64,000 nucleotides of DNA from positions 1-64,000 of the forward strand of contig NZ_JAERVK010000008.1 of NCBI RefSeq assembly GCF_016745425.1. Reading direction: 5' to 3'. Source of the stretch: Candidatus Methylomicrobium oryzae (GTDB taxonomy: Bacteria; Pseudomonadota; Gammaproteobacteria; Methylococcales; Methylomonadaceae). The notes under the pieces are model-generated. The model saw only the letters and a program-made list of their open reading frames with translations, ran no database searches and was not told the DNA's origin. Below are positions 53,527 to 61,793 of this stretch, piece after piece. A program made the translations under genes and the position numbers. The stretch's first letter is position 1. Each line of letters begins with the position of its first letter.

Positions 53527-55677
53527 TCAAAACTTGCCGTAGTAGCCTTCTTTCAAGGCATCGAACAGGTTCGCGGCGGTATGGATTTCGCCGTCGTATT
53601 CGACCTCTTCGTTGCCCTTGAATTCGACGACGTGGCCGTCTTCGAGCGTGAACTGGTAGGTGGTGTTTTCGAGATCCTTTTCCTTGACCAGGACGCCCTG
53701 GAACACTTCCGGATTGAAGCGGAAGGTCGTGCAGCCTTTCAGGCCTTTTTCGTAGGCATATTCGTAAATCGACTTGAAATCCTCGTAAGGGTAGTCGGTC
53801 GGCACGTTCGCGGTCTTCGAGATCGACGAGTCGATCCATTTTTGCGCCGCGGCCTGGATGTCGACATGCTGCTTCGGCGTGATATCGTCGGCGGCGATGA
53901 AATAATCCGGCAACTTATGGCCCGGATCGTCGCTGTACGGCATCGCGTTCGGATTAACCATTTCCCGGTAAGCGAGCAGTTCGAACGAATACACGTCGAC
54001 CTTTTCCTTCGATTTTTTGCCGGCGCGGATCACGTTGCGCGAATAGTGATGCGCGAAGCTCGGCTCGATGCCGTTGCTGGCATTGTTCGCGAGCGACAGC
54101 GATATCGTGCCGGTCGGCGCGATCGAACTGTGGTGCGTAAAGCGCGCGCCGGTCTGCGCCAGCTCGGCGACCAAGCCGGGTTCGGCGTCGGCCAATTGCT
54201 GCATGTAGCGGCTGTATTTCGCGTGCAGCACCTTGCCGAGGATCTGGTCGCCGAGCTTGTAGCCGTCCGCGATCATTTCCGGTCGTTTGTGCAGCATTTC
54301 GCCGGTCACCGTGAACAGCTGCTCCATGATCGGCGCAGCACCTTTTTCCTTCGCCAATGCCAAGCCTTCCTTCCAGCCTTCAACCGCGAGCACCTTGGTC
54401 ACTTCTTCGGTAAAGCGCAGCGATTCGGCGTCGCCGTATTTCATGCCGAGCAGGGTCACCGTCGAGCCGAGGCCAAGGTAGCCCATGCCGTGGCGGCGCT
54501 TGCTGAAGATCTCGTCGCGCTGCTTAGACAGCGGCAGGCCGTTGATTTCGACCACGTTGTCGAGCATCCGGGTGAAAATGCGCACCGTCTTGCGGTAGGT
54601 ATCCCAGTCGAAATGCGCTTCGGCGGTGAACGGCTTGACCACGAAGCGAGTCAGGTTGATCGAGCCGAGCAGACAGCTGCCGTAAGGGGGCAGGGGCTGT
54701 TCGCCGCACGGGTTGGTTGCGCGGATGTTTTCGCAGAACCAGTTGTTGTTCATCTCGTTGACCTTGTCGATCAGAATGAAGCCGGGTTCCGCATAATCGT
54801 AAGTCGAGCTCATGATGATGTCCCACAGGCGGCGCGCGGGCATCGTCTTGCTGATCCGGCAGGCGACCAGGCCGTCATTGTTCACGATATAGCCTTCCTT
54901 GCCGGGCAGGTCGCGCCAGATGATCAACTTGCTGTCGCTGAGGTCCAGTTTGTCGGATTTAACTTCCTTCTCGGTGACCGGAAACGACAGCGCCCAGGGC
55001 TGGTCGTTCTTGACCGCTTCGACGAATTCCTTCGTGATCAGCAGCGACAGGTTGAACTGGCGCAGCCGCCCGTCTTCGCGCTTGGCCCGGATAAACTCGA
55101 CCACATCCGGATGGCCGACGTCGAACGTTGCCATTTGCGCGCCGCGCCGACCGCCCGCGGAGGAGACCGTAAAGCACATCTTGTCATAGATGTCCATGAA
55201 CGACAGCGGTCCCGAGGTATAAGCACCGGCACCGGACACATAGGCGTTCTTCGGACGCAGGGTCGAAAATTCGTAGCCGATGCCGCAGCCGGCTTTCAGG
55301 GTCAATCCGGCCTCGTGCACTTTCGCCAGGATGTCGTCCATCGAGTCCGCGATCATGCCGGAGACGGTGCAGTTGATCGTCGAGGTCGCCGGCTTGTGCT
55401 CCAGCGCACCCGCGTTCGAAACGATTCGCCCGGCCGGAATCGCGCCCTGGCGCAGCGCCCACAGGAATTCCTTGTAATATTTTTCCTGTTTCGGCTTGCC
55501 GATTTCGACTTCGGAGAGCGCCTTCGCGACCCGTTGATACGTCTCGTCCATCGTCGCATCGATTGCCGTGCCTTCTTTGGTTTTCAGGCGATATTTAGTG
55601 TCCCAGATATCGAGCGAGGCATCCTGAAAAGGAATATCGGTCACGTTGTTGGGGATGACATGAAGAAGTGCTGTCAT
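53527..55677 (-). CDS. nrdJa: Class II (B12-dependent) ribonucleotide reductase (NrdJa)
   Basis: 716 residues. It makes deoxyribonucleotides using adenosylcobalamin to form the thiyl radical, so it works with or without oxygen. Signatures: TSTINCTVSGMIADSMDDI, GCGIGYEFSTLRPKNAYVSG, AGGRRGAQMATFDVGHPDVV, IRATNPCGEQPLPPYGSCLL (active-site Cys and Glu of NPCGE), NLTRFVVKPF, RRHGMGYLGLGSTVTLLG and HHSSIAPTGTISLSLANNAS. The start ATG at 55677 has GAGAG about nine bases before it. No other ribonucleotide reductase is in the window. Tandem NrdR-like boxes lie 90-130 bases upstream. Confidence 0.97.
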   Translation of the reverse strand: MTALLHVIPNNVTDIPFQDASLDIWDTKYRLKTKEGTAIDATMDETYQRVAKALSEVEIGKPKQEKYYKEFLWALRQGAIPAGRIVSNAGALEHKPATSTINCTVSGMIADSMDDILAKVHEAGLTLKAGCGIGYEFSTLRPKNAYVSGAGAYTSGPLSFMDIYDKMCFTVSSAGGRRGAQMATFDVGHPDVVEFIRAKREDGRLRQFNLSLLITKEFVEAVKNDQPWALSFPVTEKEVKSDKLDLSDSKLIIWRDLPGKEGYIVNNDGLVACRISKTMPARRLWDIIMSSTYDYAEPGFILIDKVNEMNNNWFCENIRATNPCGEQPLPPYGSCLLGSINLTRFVVKPFTAEAHFDWDTYRKTVRIFTRMLDNVVEINGLPLSKQRDEIFSKRRHGMGYLGLGSTVTLLGMKYGDAESLRFTEEVTKVLAVEGWKEGLALAKEKGAAPIMEQLFTVTGEMLHKRPEMIADGYKLGDQILGKVLHAKYSRYMQQLADAEPGLVAELAQTGARFTHHSSIAPTGTISLSLANNASNGIEPSFAHHYSRNVIRAGKKSKEKVDVYSFELLAYREMVNPNAMPYSDDPGHKLPDYFIAADDITPKQHVDIQAAAQKWIDSSISKTANVPTDYPYEDFKSIYEYAYEKGLKGCTTFRFNPEVFQGVLVKEKDLENTTYQFTLEDGHVVEFKGNEEVEYDGEIHTAANLFDALKEGYYGKF

Positions 55678-55763
55678 GGCGATCTCTCTGTTAAGTCCGT
55701 GGGTGAAGAATAATAAATGACATTAAATCAGCAAGTTAGAAGAACAAAAGATATGCTGAAAAA

Positions 55764-55779
55764 TGTCTATATGTGGATA
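55764..55779 (-). promoter_or_regulatory. Degenerate NrdR box (distal of tandem pair)
   Basis: TGTCTATATGTGGATA, a partial match to the NrdR box ACACWATATATWGTGT over its centre. It starts exactly 31 bases from the strong box at 55795, the usual three-turn spacing of paired NrdR sites. Support comes mainly from that spacing. Confidence 0.45.
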
Positions 55780-55794
55780 TTTATATTTATATTA

Positions 55795-55810
55795 CCACAA
55801 TATATTGTGT
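55795..55810 (-). promoter_or_regulatory. NrdR box upstream of nrdJa
   Basis: CCACAATATATTGTGT matches 15 of 16 positions of the NrdR consensus ACACWATATATWGTGT and contains the perfect palindrome CACAATATATTGTG. NrdR is the ATP-cone repressor of ribonucleotide reductase operons, and its sites usually come in pairs near the promoter, as here. Confidence 0.75.
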
Positions 55811-56047
55811 TTGAAAGAGGGTGAAAAGGAAAGTTCGCGATCCCCGGAACGGAAAAAAAATCTCCTTGAAAAAAGACTTTTAGAATCAAAGAGGGAATTG
55901 AATAAGTTCGGAAAAGGCGAACGAAAAAGACTTAAGACGGATCCGGTAAAGCCGAAAAAAGACCGCACCGGCTGCGCTCGGGACAGTAAAAAAAATAGAG
56001 CAGAGTACTTGCAATAATATCTGGATAGGTTATTATACTGGGCTCAC
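55811..56047. other. Intergenic region nrdJa / tRNA-Ser
   Basis: About 240 bases, rich in A on the + strand. An open frame (55763-56017) runs through the NrdR boxes and is mostly Lys/Arg/Glu, so it is not called. The tRNA promoter lies near 56015-56045 (AT-rich GATAGGTTATTATACT). Confidence 0.35.
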
Positions 56048-56138
56048 GGAGAGATGGCTGAGTGGTTTAAGGCAGCGGTCTTGAAAACCGTCGTGGGTTT
56101 GTAGCCCACCCAGAGTTCGAATCTCTGTCTCTCCGCCA
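56048..56138 (+). tRNA. tRNA-Ser (anticodon TGA)
   Basis: 91 bases including encoded CCA. The acceptor stem is GGAGAGA with TCTCTCC, discriminator G, then CCA. The anticodon stem GCGGT/ACCGT encloses CTTGAAA (anticodon TGA), a long variable arm follows as in serine tRNAs, and the T-loop is GTTCGAATC. It reads UCA and related codons. Confidence 0.97.
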
Positions 56139-56148
56139 TTCACTCTAT

Positions 56149-56175
56149 AAAAATCAATAACTTGTATTGATTTTT
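56149..56175. terminator. AT-rich hairpin terminator after tRNA-Ser
   Basis: AAAAATCAATA, loop ACTTG, TATTGATTTTT: an 11-bp perfect stem followed by AGGTTTTT, ten bases after the tRNA CCA. A likely end of the tRNA transcript. Confidence 0.7.
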
Positions 56176-56320
56176 AGGTTTTTGCCCTCCGCTTTACCCA
56201 CCCAGCAAAGCCTGTATTGATGCGGATAGCACGGGATAATCCGATTGCAATCGTTGCCGATTACTCTGGATGCAAGTTCTATATATTCCATGCCGGAATA
56301 AACTAATTTCTTTTTGATTT

Positions 56321-56806
56321 TCAAAAACGAGGAAGGCCGGTGATTTGAGTGCGGGTATCTACTGTAGTTGCGGCAAACCATCCTTGCGAAACTTCTAAGG
56401 CAAACCTCACCGGTTCGCGAGCGCAGTGTCTTTCCAATTGAAGAGGGTTCATATCGGCTATATTCGCGATACTCCCGTTATCCCGAATGAACGCGACGGA
56501 CAGGGGGACAAGAGTGTACTTCATCCACATACAGACAGGTTGGACGGTAGGAAAAACAAAAAGCATGCCCTGACTGGGGTTCGGCACCAGACGGAACATC
56601 ATTCCGCGTGTTCGAGTCGTCTCGTTATCGGCTACTTCAACCTGAAGTCGGCTGAAGCCTATATTTAATGTCCGTTCTTTAAATTCGGGCGAGAAAACAA
56701 GAAAAGCCCACCCTGTGACGACAAGGCTTATTATCGCCATGGAGGCAACGCCGAAAAGCCGTTTAATAGAAATCCGGCCATCCCTGGCCCTCAATAAGCG
56801 ATCCAT
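56321..56806 (-). CDS. DUF192 domain membrane-anchored protein
   Basis: 161 residues. A basic N-terminus and one membrane helix (ASMAIISLVVTGWAFLVFSP) anchor it, with the DUF192 domain outside: LQVEVADNETTRTRGMMFRL, GMLFVFPTVQPVCMWMKYTL, VPLSVAFIRDNGSIANIADM and REPVRFALEVSQGWFAATTV. These blocks ('RxRGLMxR', 'MLFxF', 'MWMKNTxxPLDxxF', 'ALEVxxG') are the family's hallmarks; its function is not known. It lies 30 bases after the small PEP-CTERM gene on the same strand, so they may be one operon. Confidence 0.9.
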   Translation of the reverse strand: MDRLLRARDGRISIKRLFGVASMAIISLVVTGWAFLVFSPEFKERTLNIGFSRLQVEVADNETTRTRGMMFRLVPNPSQGMLFVFPTVQPVCMWMKYTLVPLSVAFIRDNGSIANIADMNPLQLERHCAREPVRFALEVSQGWFAATTVDTRTQITGLPRF

Positions 56807-56835
56807 TCGATTCCTTGCCTTTGTTTATTACTCTT

Positions 56836-56994
56836 CTACCTTTTTTTACTCCTTCGAGTCAGAATAAACGCTGCCGTTCCCACCAGAAAAAGCGGTAGGA
56901 TTTCGGGTTCGGGGACTGGAACCGTCTGAGCCAAAGCGGGAAAAGCGGGAAGTAGGGTTAAAGCCAGTGCGGCGATTTTTTTTACGGTCATCAT
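56836..56994 (-). CDS. Minimal PEP-CTERM peptide
   Basis: 52 residues from the ATG at 56994, with GGGAG five bases upstream. The first 23 residues are a signal peptide (VKKIAALALTLLPAFPALA-Q); it is followed almost at once by the PEP-CTERM sorting signal TVPVPEPEILPLFLVGTAAF and ILTRRSKKR: Val-Pro-Glu-Pro, membrane helix, Arg/Lys tail. Exosortase-type enzymes cut at such motifs. Only about ten residues would lie between the two cleavage points, so the gene may be a relic whose middle was lost, or a peptide by design. It stands just ahead of the DUF192 gene. Confidence 0.75.
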   Translation of the reverse strand: MMTVKKIAALALTLLPAFPALAQTVPVPEPEILPLFLVGTAAFILTRRSKKR

Positions 56995-57508
56995 AAATGC
57001 TCCCAAATGGCAACAAATGGCGGTGCCAAAACGCCGGGCGCGCTGCACATGCCCGATCTACTTATACTCCCATTACGAAGTATCTACAACTAAAAATCAG
57101 GAGTGGTCGTTATCAATCAGAATTGAAAAGTTTCTATTGGGTTGAACGGAGTGATTCGTTTGGGGTCGCCAAGTCGGCCTGCAAGAGAATCCGCGCATTA
57201 TCAAATTTCCGTGCCTTACCTTTACCTCGGTTAATGAGGGTGAGTACACTGCTCCGCATCTGTCAATATCACTCGATAAAACTTGTCCACCATTGCCTTC
57301 TCATCGTCTTGTCCGGTCATCCTGCCTACTTTTATAGCGCCGACAGGGGGGGGATGATGCTGCACTAGAATTCTTCGACAAAAAACCGGCTATTGAATAA
57401 TTGAGGGAGAAAACTTTTCAAATTTGTTTCCTCCCCATAATCTTGGAAAATTTTGCAAGCCGATTATCTAAGTTGCGGTTGCTTTTTCCCGCTTTTTTAC
57501 AAAAGCAA
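56995..57508. other. Intergenic region
   Basis: 514 bases between the PEP-CTERM gene's promoter side and the end of the YsnF/AvaK gene. Frames on the + strand (56997-57368, 57401-57700) lack ribosome sites and overlap the next gene's 3' end. No hairpin or repeat recognised. Confidence 0.4.
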
Positions 57509-58492
57509 TTACCTATTAGAAGGCCTTTTTCCGCTTTCTACATCAACTTGGGTTTTTCTCAGCTTTTCTCGGATGACTTCTTCTCGTTCTTCTATTTCTT
57601 TTCCTATTTTCACTTCCTCCACGACGCGGGCTTCTTTACTCACTACCGGCACTTCAGCATGTTCGGTCAATTCAATCGACCCTTCCTTAAAACTTTGTAA
57701 TTCGGCTTCGGTAGCGGGTCTATCGACAGGGTGCTTTTCTACATATACATGTTCCTCGCGGAGTCTAAGGCTTTCTTCGACCGGTCGTTCGATGATCTTG
57801 CTGCGCAGCCTTATTTTGCCGGTTTCCACTTCTTTTTTTCCTACTTTTAATTGCTCTTCAATAATCGGAACGGCATTTTCATCTGTCTTTGACCCAGCGG
57901 CTGATCTGCCCGGCGCGGCCGTTTTTGCCGCATACAGTTCGGTACTAGATTTTTCTTGGATACCCGTTTCTTCTCCCACAGATTCAGCGCAAGGCCTTTC
58001 TTCGGCGACGATTTTTTCTCTACCAGCCTGAGTGACAGGAGGGGTTTTTTCGGCACATTCCGCGGTACCCAGTTTTAGCGCTTCCTCCGTTTCTTCGGTG
58101 AAAGATTCCTCTGAGGCGGCGATTTGCTCTCTACCCGACTCGGACTCGGCGACAGGCCTTTCGTGCGCGGAGGCTCGATACGCGCCGGCCCGCTCGTCCA
58201 TATCCACAGCGCCTGCCTCATCAAGAATTGCTGCCGCTTCTCTTGCTTCATGTTCTGATTTGGCATGAACGGTGACAATGGCTCCACTACGGCGTGCGGC
58301 TTCGGAATAGGGTGTGGACTCGCCTTTACCGAATAAAACCGTGAAAAAATTGCTGACCCTCTCGTCGGTTTGGCCGGCTTTATTGATGGAAATATCAATA
58401 TCTGCCCGTGTGAAGCCGTGAATTAGCAATTGCTGGACGGCGTTTGGCGCATCGGAGGGGTTATCGAATATGCCTACTACTGTTTGATTCAT
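57509..58492 (-). CDS. YsnF/AvaK stress protein (DUF2382) with N-terminal GSP-like domain
   Basis: 327 residues; AGGTAAACGTT precedes the ATG. The N-terminal 100 residues (MNQTVVGIFDNPSDAPNAVQ, LLIHGFTRADIDIS, SGAIVTVHAKSEHEAREAAA) are the 'general stress protein 17M-like' fold. A low-complexity acidic linker follows, then the DUF2382 domain: IIEEQLKVGKKEVETGKIRL, EESLRLREEHVYVEKHPVDR, VVEEVKIGKEIEEREEVIRE ('ExLxVxKxxVxTGxVxxxK'). Such proteins occur in desiccation- and stress-tolerant bacteria; their role is unknown. It is followed on the same strand by nothing close; the second DUF2382 gene lies 30 bases upstream, so they probably form an operon. Confidence 0.88.
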   Translation of the reverse strand: MNQTVVGIFDNPSDAPNAVQQLLIHGFTRADIDISINKAGQTDERVSNFFTVLFGKGESTPYSEAARRSGAIVTVHAKSEHEAREAAAILDEAGAVDMDERAGAYRASAHERPVAESESGREQIAASEESFTEETEEALKLGTAECAEKTPPVTQAGREKIVAEERPCAESVGEETGIQEKSSTELYAAKTAAPGRSAAGSKTDENAVPIIEEQLKVGKKEVETGKIRLRSKIIERPVEESLRLREEHVYVEKHPVDRPATEAELQSFKEGSIELTEHAEVPVVSKEARVVEEVKIGKEIEEREEVIREKLRKTQVDVESGKRPSNR

Positions 58493-58521
58493 AACGTTTA
58501 CCTGCTAAAACAATTTCTGGA

Positions 58522-58989
58522 TTAATGAGAATCGTCAGCTTGCATTCGATAAGTCGAATGGGAGCGGCCGATATCGATCCACTCAACGCTTACTGCTTCC
58601 TTCCTTAAATTGATCGATTCGGTTGTCCGTTTTTGATGCTGGCGTTTAATCAGGCGCAATTCTTCGACTAACATCAGGCGCTTTTCAACCACCGCCACTT
58701 CCGCGACGATCGGTATGATCATCGTTTCACCTTCATACCGAATTGCGGGCGGCAGGGAGTCGATTAGCTGGTTGATGGGGACTCTTTCTACCTGTATCTC
58801 TTCACGCACCAGAGGCACCGTTAATATTTCCTGCTGCGCTGTAACCTGTTTCGAAATACGCACTGTTCCGGTTTCTACAGTATATTTGTCAATATGTAGC
58901 CGTTCTTCAATGACAGGAAGGAACGCTGGGCAATCTTCTGTCGCTTGCTCTTGCTGATGTAATGTTCGGCGTGAATTGTGCTTTTTCAT
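58522..58989 (-). CDS. YsnF/AvaK domain protein (DUF2382)
   Basis: 155 residues made almost wholly of one DUF2382 domain: LPVIEERLHIDKYTVETGTV, RISKQVTAQQEILTVPLVRE, EIQVERVPINQLIDSLPPAI, MIIPIVAEVAVVEKRLMLVE and RTTESINLRKEAVSVEWID. It lacks the N-terminal stress-protein domain of its neighbour. The ribosome site is weak. First gene of a probable two-gene stress operon. Confidence 0.85.
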   Translation of the reverse strand: MKKHNSRRTLHQQEQATEDCPAFLPVIEERLHIDKYTVETGTVRISKQVTAQQEILTVPLVREEIQVERVPINQLIDSLPPAIRYEGETMIIPIVAEVAVVEKRLMLVEELRLIKRQHQKRTTESINLRKEAVSVEWIDIGRSHSTYRMQADDSH

Positions 58990-59572
58990 GACTTTGAATA
59001 CGCTGCGAAAAAATAATTAATCGATTAGTAAAGCACATCGAGGTATGTACAAAAAATTCGTCAGCGCCATACTGGGGGTCTTTTGTCGAATCAACTGTCC
59101 ACTAGACGTAAAAATTATTTTTTGAAAAATAAGCCTTAAGTTAATTTTCTGATTAGAAGTTCAGACTACAACAAGCGCCATGGGATTTATGTTCGGTATT
59201 GAACGCAAGCCATGAATTAATTTCCGTTGTTCGCTCAAGGATAATATCGAAGTAAAGCCAGAGTTCAGGGTTAACTTGCCGAAATATTGATGGGGGGCGG
59301 ATTTTCTATCGGTTGCATTTATGTGAGGACAAAAGAGAAGATGATTCAGAGGAGGAAAGGATTCCGGTGAGTGTTGCCGCTTGCCGTCGTCAGGCCCAGG
59401 CTTTAGTACACTTTCTGGCATCATCCCTGCAGTCTGGATCCAGGCAGGGGCTGACGATGAGGGGCTTATTCGAGGGTACCGGCAATGCAGCAGTACTTGT
59501 TGATCCGATGAATTGCGAATACAAAAGCGCCCTTGTGCACTGCCTGAAGGGCGAGAAGGCATCAAAAGCCTC
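58990..59572. other. Intergenic region
   Basis: 583 bases between the DUF2382 promoter side and the end of the HEAT gene. Overlapping frames on both strands (59161-59607 -, 59313-59576 +) lack ribosome sites and protein-like patterns. Nothing definite seen. Confidence 0.4.
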
Positions 59573-61519
59573 CTAATTGAGTTCCGGAGTGGCGTTCTCT
59601 TCTTCAAGAGCAGGCGAGCGCTTAATCAAATTTACCATAATCCACCAGCTCAATTTCAAAAACATCGCTCCCGCAAAAACGAATAAAAGCCCTGCCTGGT
59701 ACATTTCCCGCCACATGGTTCCTTTTCTAAGATAAGGAATCACAAGAGAAGCATCGGCGAGCCTATGCAAAAGCAATGCTGAAGCGATAAAAACCGTAAT
59801 GCCCGCGAAAAACTTTTTACCGGTCAGAAACAATGGAAAAAACGCCAAGATAGGGCATAGCACTAATAGCAGGGTGGTCGCTTTATTGATTAGATTCGTC
59901 AATAACGGATCCTGCATTTGGGATAATTTTTCTTGCGTTTGACTGCGCACCTCAATCGCTTCATCGTGCAACAGCGGAGCGATATGGGGAAGTGCCGCTT
60001 TACCTTGTAATTCTACCAGGGCGTTCATTGCGCCCACCCGTATGGCAGGGTTCTTATCTTTCAGAAAATGGATGATTGTCGGGATAGCTTCTTGCGCCTG
60101 TAACTTCGCTACCGTTTCCAGCGCCGCCAAACGCACTTCGATTTCGCTATCCCGCAGGAGCGGAACAATATTGGGAATTGCTTCTATCGCCTGTAAATCT
60201 TTTAATGTAGCGACTGCGGTATAGCGGGTATTTTTATCGCTGCTTTGCAAAAGAGGAAGCACGTGAGGAAGGATATTTTTTTCAGAAATGCCTTTATTTT
60301 CATTGCGGAGTTCTTTTAATAATCCCATTGCTCGAATTCGTACCCGATCGTCGCTGTCATGTAAAAAAGTAACGAGGCGAGGGATTAATTCTTCTTTTTG
60401 CAGTTTCGATAACGAGTTTACCGCGTGAAGACGGACATGGCCGACATTGTCTTTGAGAAGCGGAATGATGCTGGGTACGGCTGCTTTTCCCTGAAGATCT
60501 TCCAGCGCGGATATTGCATTGCTGCGTACTTCGAAATCGCTGTCCTGCAAAAGCGGAACAATACCGGGAATCGCTTCTTTTGCCTTTATTTTAGTTAACA
60601 GGGCGAGGACGGCAGAACGAATCTTCGCATTGTTGTCGCGCAGAAGCGGAATAATTCCCCGAACCGATTCCTGAGCACCCAAATCCTGCAATGCCTGCAA
60701 CGCACTCAAACGCACAGCGTCATCCTTATCCTGCAACAACGGCATGACTGCAGGAAGCGCCGCTTTCCCTTGCAACAGGCTCAGCACTTCGATGGCTCGA
60801 ATGCGTACATTGCTCTCATTGTCTTTCAACAGCGCGGTAACTTCAGGAATTGCTTGTTTCCCTTGCATTTCCTTGAGCGTATTTAAGGCCTCCATACGGA
60901 CATTGCTGTCGCTGTCCTTCAAGAGCGCTGCAATGTCCGGAATGGCTTCTTTGGCTTCCAGATGCAATAGCGCGGCCATCGCATCAATGCGTGCCTTGCT
61001 GTCTTTTTGTTTCAACAAAGGAATAATGCTGGAAATCGCTTCCTTAGCGCGAAACTGCACCAGGACTTTTATGGCTTTATCGCGCACATCACTGTTTATG
61101 TCCTGCAATAACGGAATAATGCCGGGCACGGCTTGCTTTGCGTTTAATTGACCTAACACTTCAATGGCTGCATCCCGTACATAAGCTTCGCTATCCTGTA
61201 AAAGCGGAGTAATACTGGAAATCGCTTTCTTATCGGCCAGTTGCTGCAAGAGCTCTAATGTCTCGTTCCTGCTATTGCCTGATGTTTTACTATATTTCTT
61301 CTGATTTGAGGCCACAGGTAAGATATGCTGCTTTTTCTGCGGCGGCGTTAGTACTTTTTTGTTGGACTTGATTTTTCTTTTGTCTTCCTTTTTTCCGGTC
61401 GAGCATTGCTTTACGGGGCCGGAAGATCGGTTAGAGCACGGCGATATTTGTTTAGCTGCAACAAGAGCATTTCCGAATAAAAAACCGATGAAAAAAATAA
61501 AATAAAGTATTATTTTCAT
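59573..61519 (-). CDS. HEAT-repeat protein with membrane tail
   Basis: 648 residues. Signal peptide (MKIILYFIFFIGFLFGNALV), a Lys-rich linker (about 40-75), then fourteen HEAT/PBS-lyase-type repeats with a strict 31-residue period (about 80-520). The consensus is IIPLLKDSDxxVRxxAIxAL followed by xxLQGKxAIP; repeat 10 has a seven-residue insertion (NENKGISEKN). Two membrane segments near the C-terminus (TTLLLVLCPILAFFPLFLTG, FFAGITVFIASALLLHRLAD) and a third (YQAGLLFVFAGAMFLKLSWW) anchor it, leaving the solenoid in the periplasm. Such solenoids bind proteins; there are no phycobilin-related genes. It stands alone on its strand; partner unknown. Confidence 0.85.
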   Translation of the reverse strand: MKIILYFIFFIGFLFGNALVAAKQISPCSNRSSGPVKQCSTGKKEDKRKIKSNKKVLTPPQKKQHILPVASNQKKYSKTSGNSRNETLELLQQLADKKAISSITPLLQDSEAYVRDAAIEVLGQLNAKQAVPGIIPLLQDINSDVRDKAIKVLVQFRAKEAISSIIPLLKQKDSKARIDAMAALLHLEAKEAIPDIAALLKDSDSNVRMEALNTLKEMQGKQAIPEVTALLKDNESNVRIRAIEVLSLLQGKAALPAVMPLLQDKDDAVRLSALQALQDLGAQESVRGIIPLLRDNNAKIRSAVLALLTKIKAKEAIPGIVPLLQDSDFEVRSNAISALEDLQGKAAVPSIIPLLKDNVGHVRLHAVNSLSKLQKEELIPRLVTFLHDSDDRVRIRAMGLLKELRNENKGISEKNILPHVLPLLQSSDKNTRYTAVATLKDLQAIEAIPNIVPLLRDSEIEVRLAALETVAKLQAQEAIPTIIHFLKDKNPAIRVGAMNALVELQGKAALPHIAPLLHDEAIEVRSQTQEKLSQMQDPLLTNLINKATTLLLVLCPILAFFPLFLTGKKFFAGITVFIASALLLHRLADASLVIPYLRKGTMWREMYQAGLLFVFAGAMFLKLSWWIMVNLIKRSPALEEENATPELN

Positions 61520-61793
61520 ATTTCTCTAGAAACTCTCTTTATTCCATGGGTGTGGACGGGTCAATAACTTGATTGAATGGGGTTTTTTTATTATACGCCA
61601 TTGCTCAATTCTGTTTTTGCCCCTGCGGTTTATAACCCGACCTCTTTTTAGGTCCGCGCTATCCGGCAAAAGCCCCCAACGTTGCTACTTATTGTAGAGA
61701 ACGAATCCGGAAAGCCGGTATGGACTTTTGTATCAAAACACGTATTTGTTTAGACGACTTTCCAAAGCTGTGCTGATCGACACACGAATTAAC
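61520..61793. other. Intergenic region
   Basis: 274 bases holding the presumed promoter of the HEAT gene and the downstream end of the antirepressor-like gene. No hairpin recognised. Confidence 0.35.

Noticed and set aside
53581-55713. 710-codon + strand frame opposite nrdJa
   Set aside because: It is the antisense of a strongly conserved enzyme gene, with Arg/His/Val-rich composition and no motif; typical shadow of high-GC coding DNA.
55763-56017. 84-codon frame upstream of tRNA-Ser
   Set aside because: It covers the NrdR boxes, has no ribosome site and is mostly Lys/Arg/Glu; more likely A-rich promoter DNA.
59161-59607. Minus and plus frames in the gap after the HEAT gene
   Set aside because: No ribosome sites, Ser/Pro/His-rich composition, mutually overlapping.
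59573-61519. CRISPR-like or tandem DNA repeat because of the 93-bp period
   Set aside because: The period comes from protein HEAT repeats with diverged DNA; there are no identical repeat/spacer units anywhere in the window.
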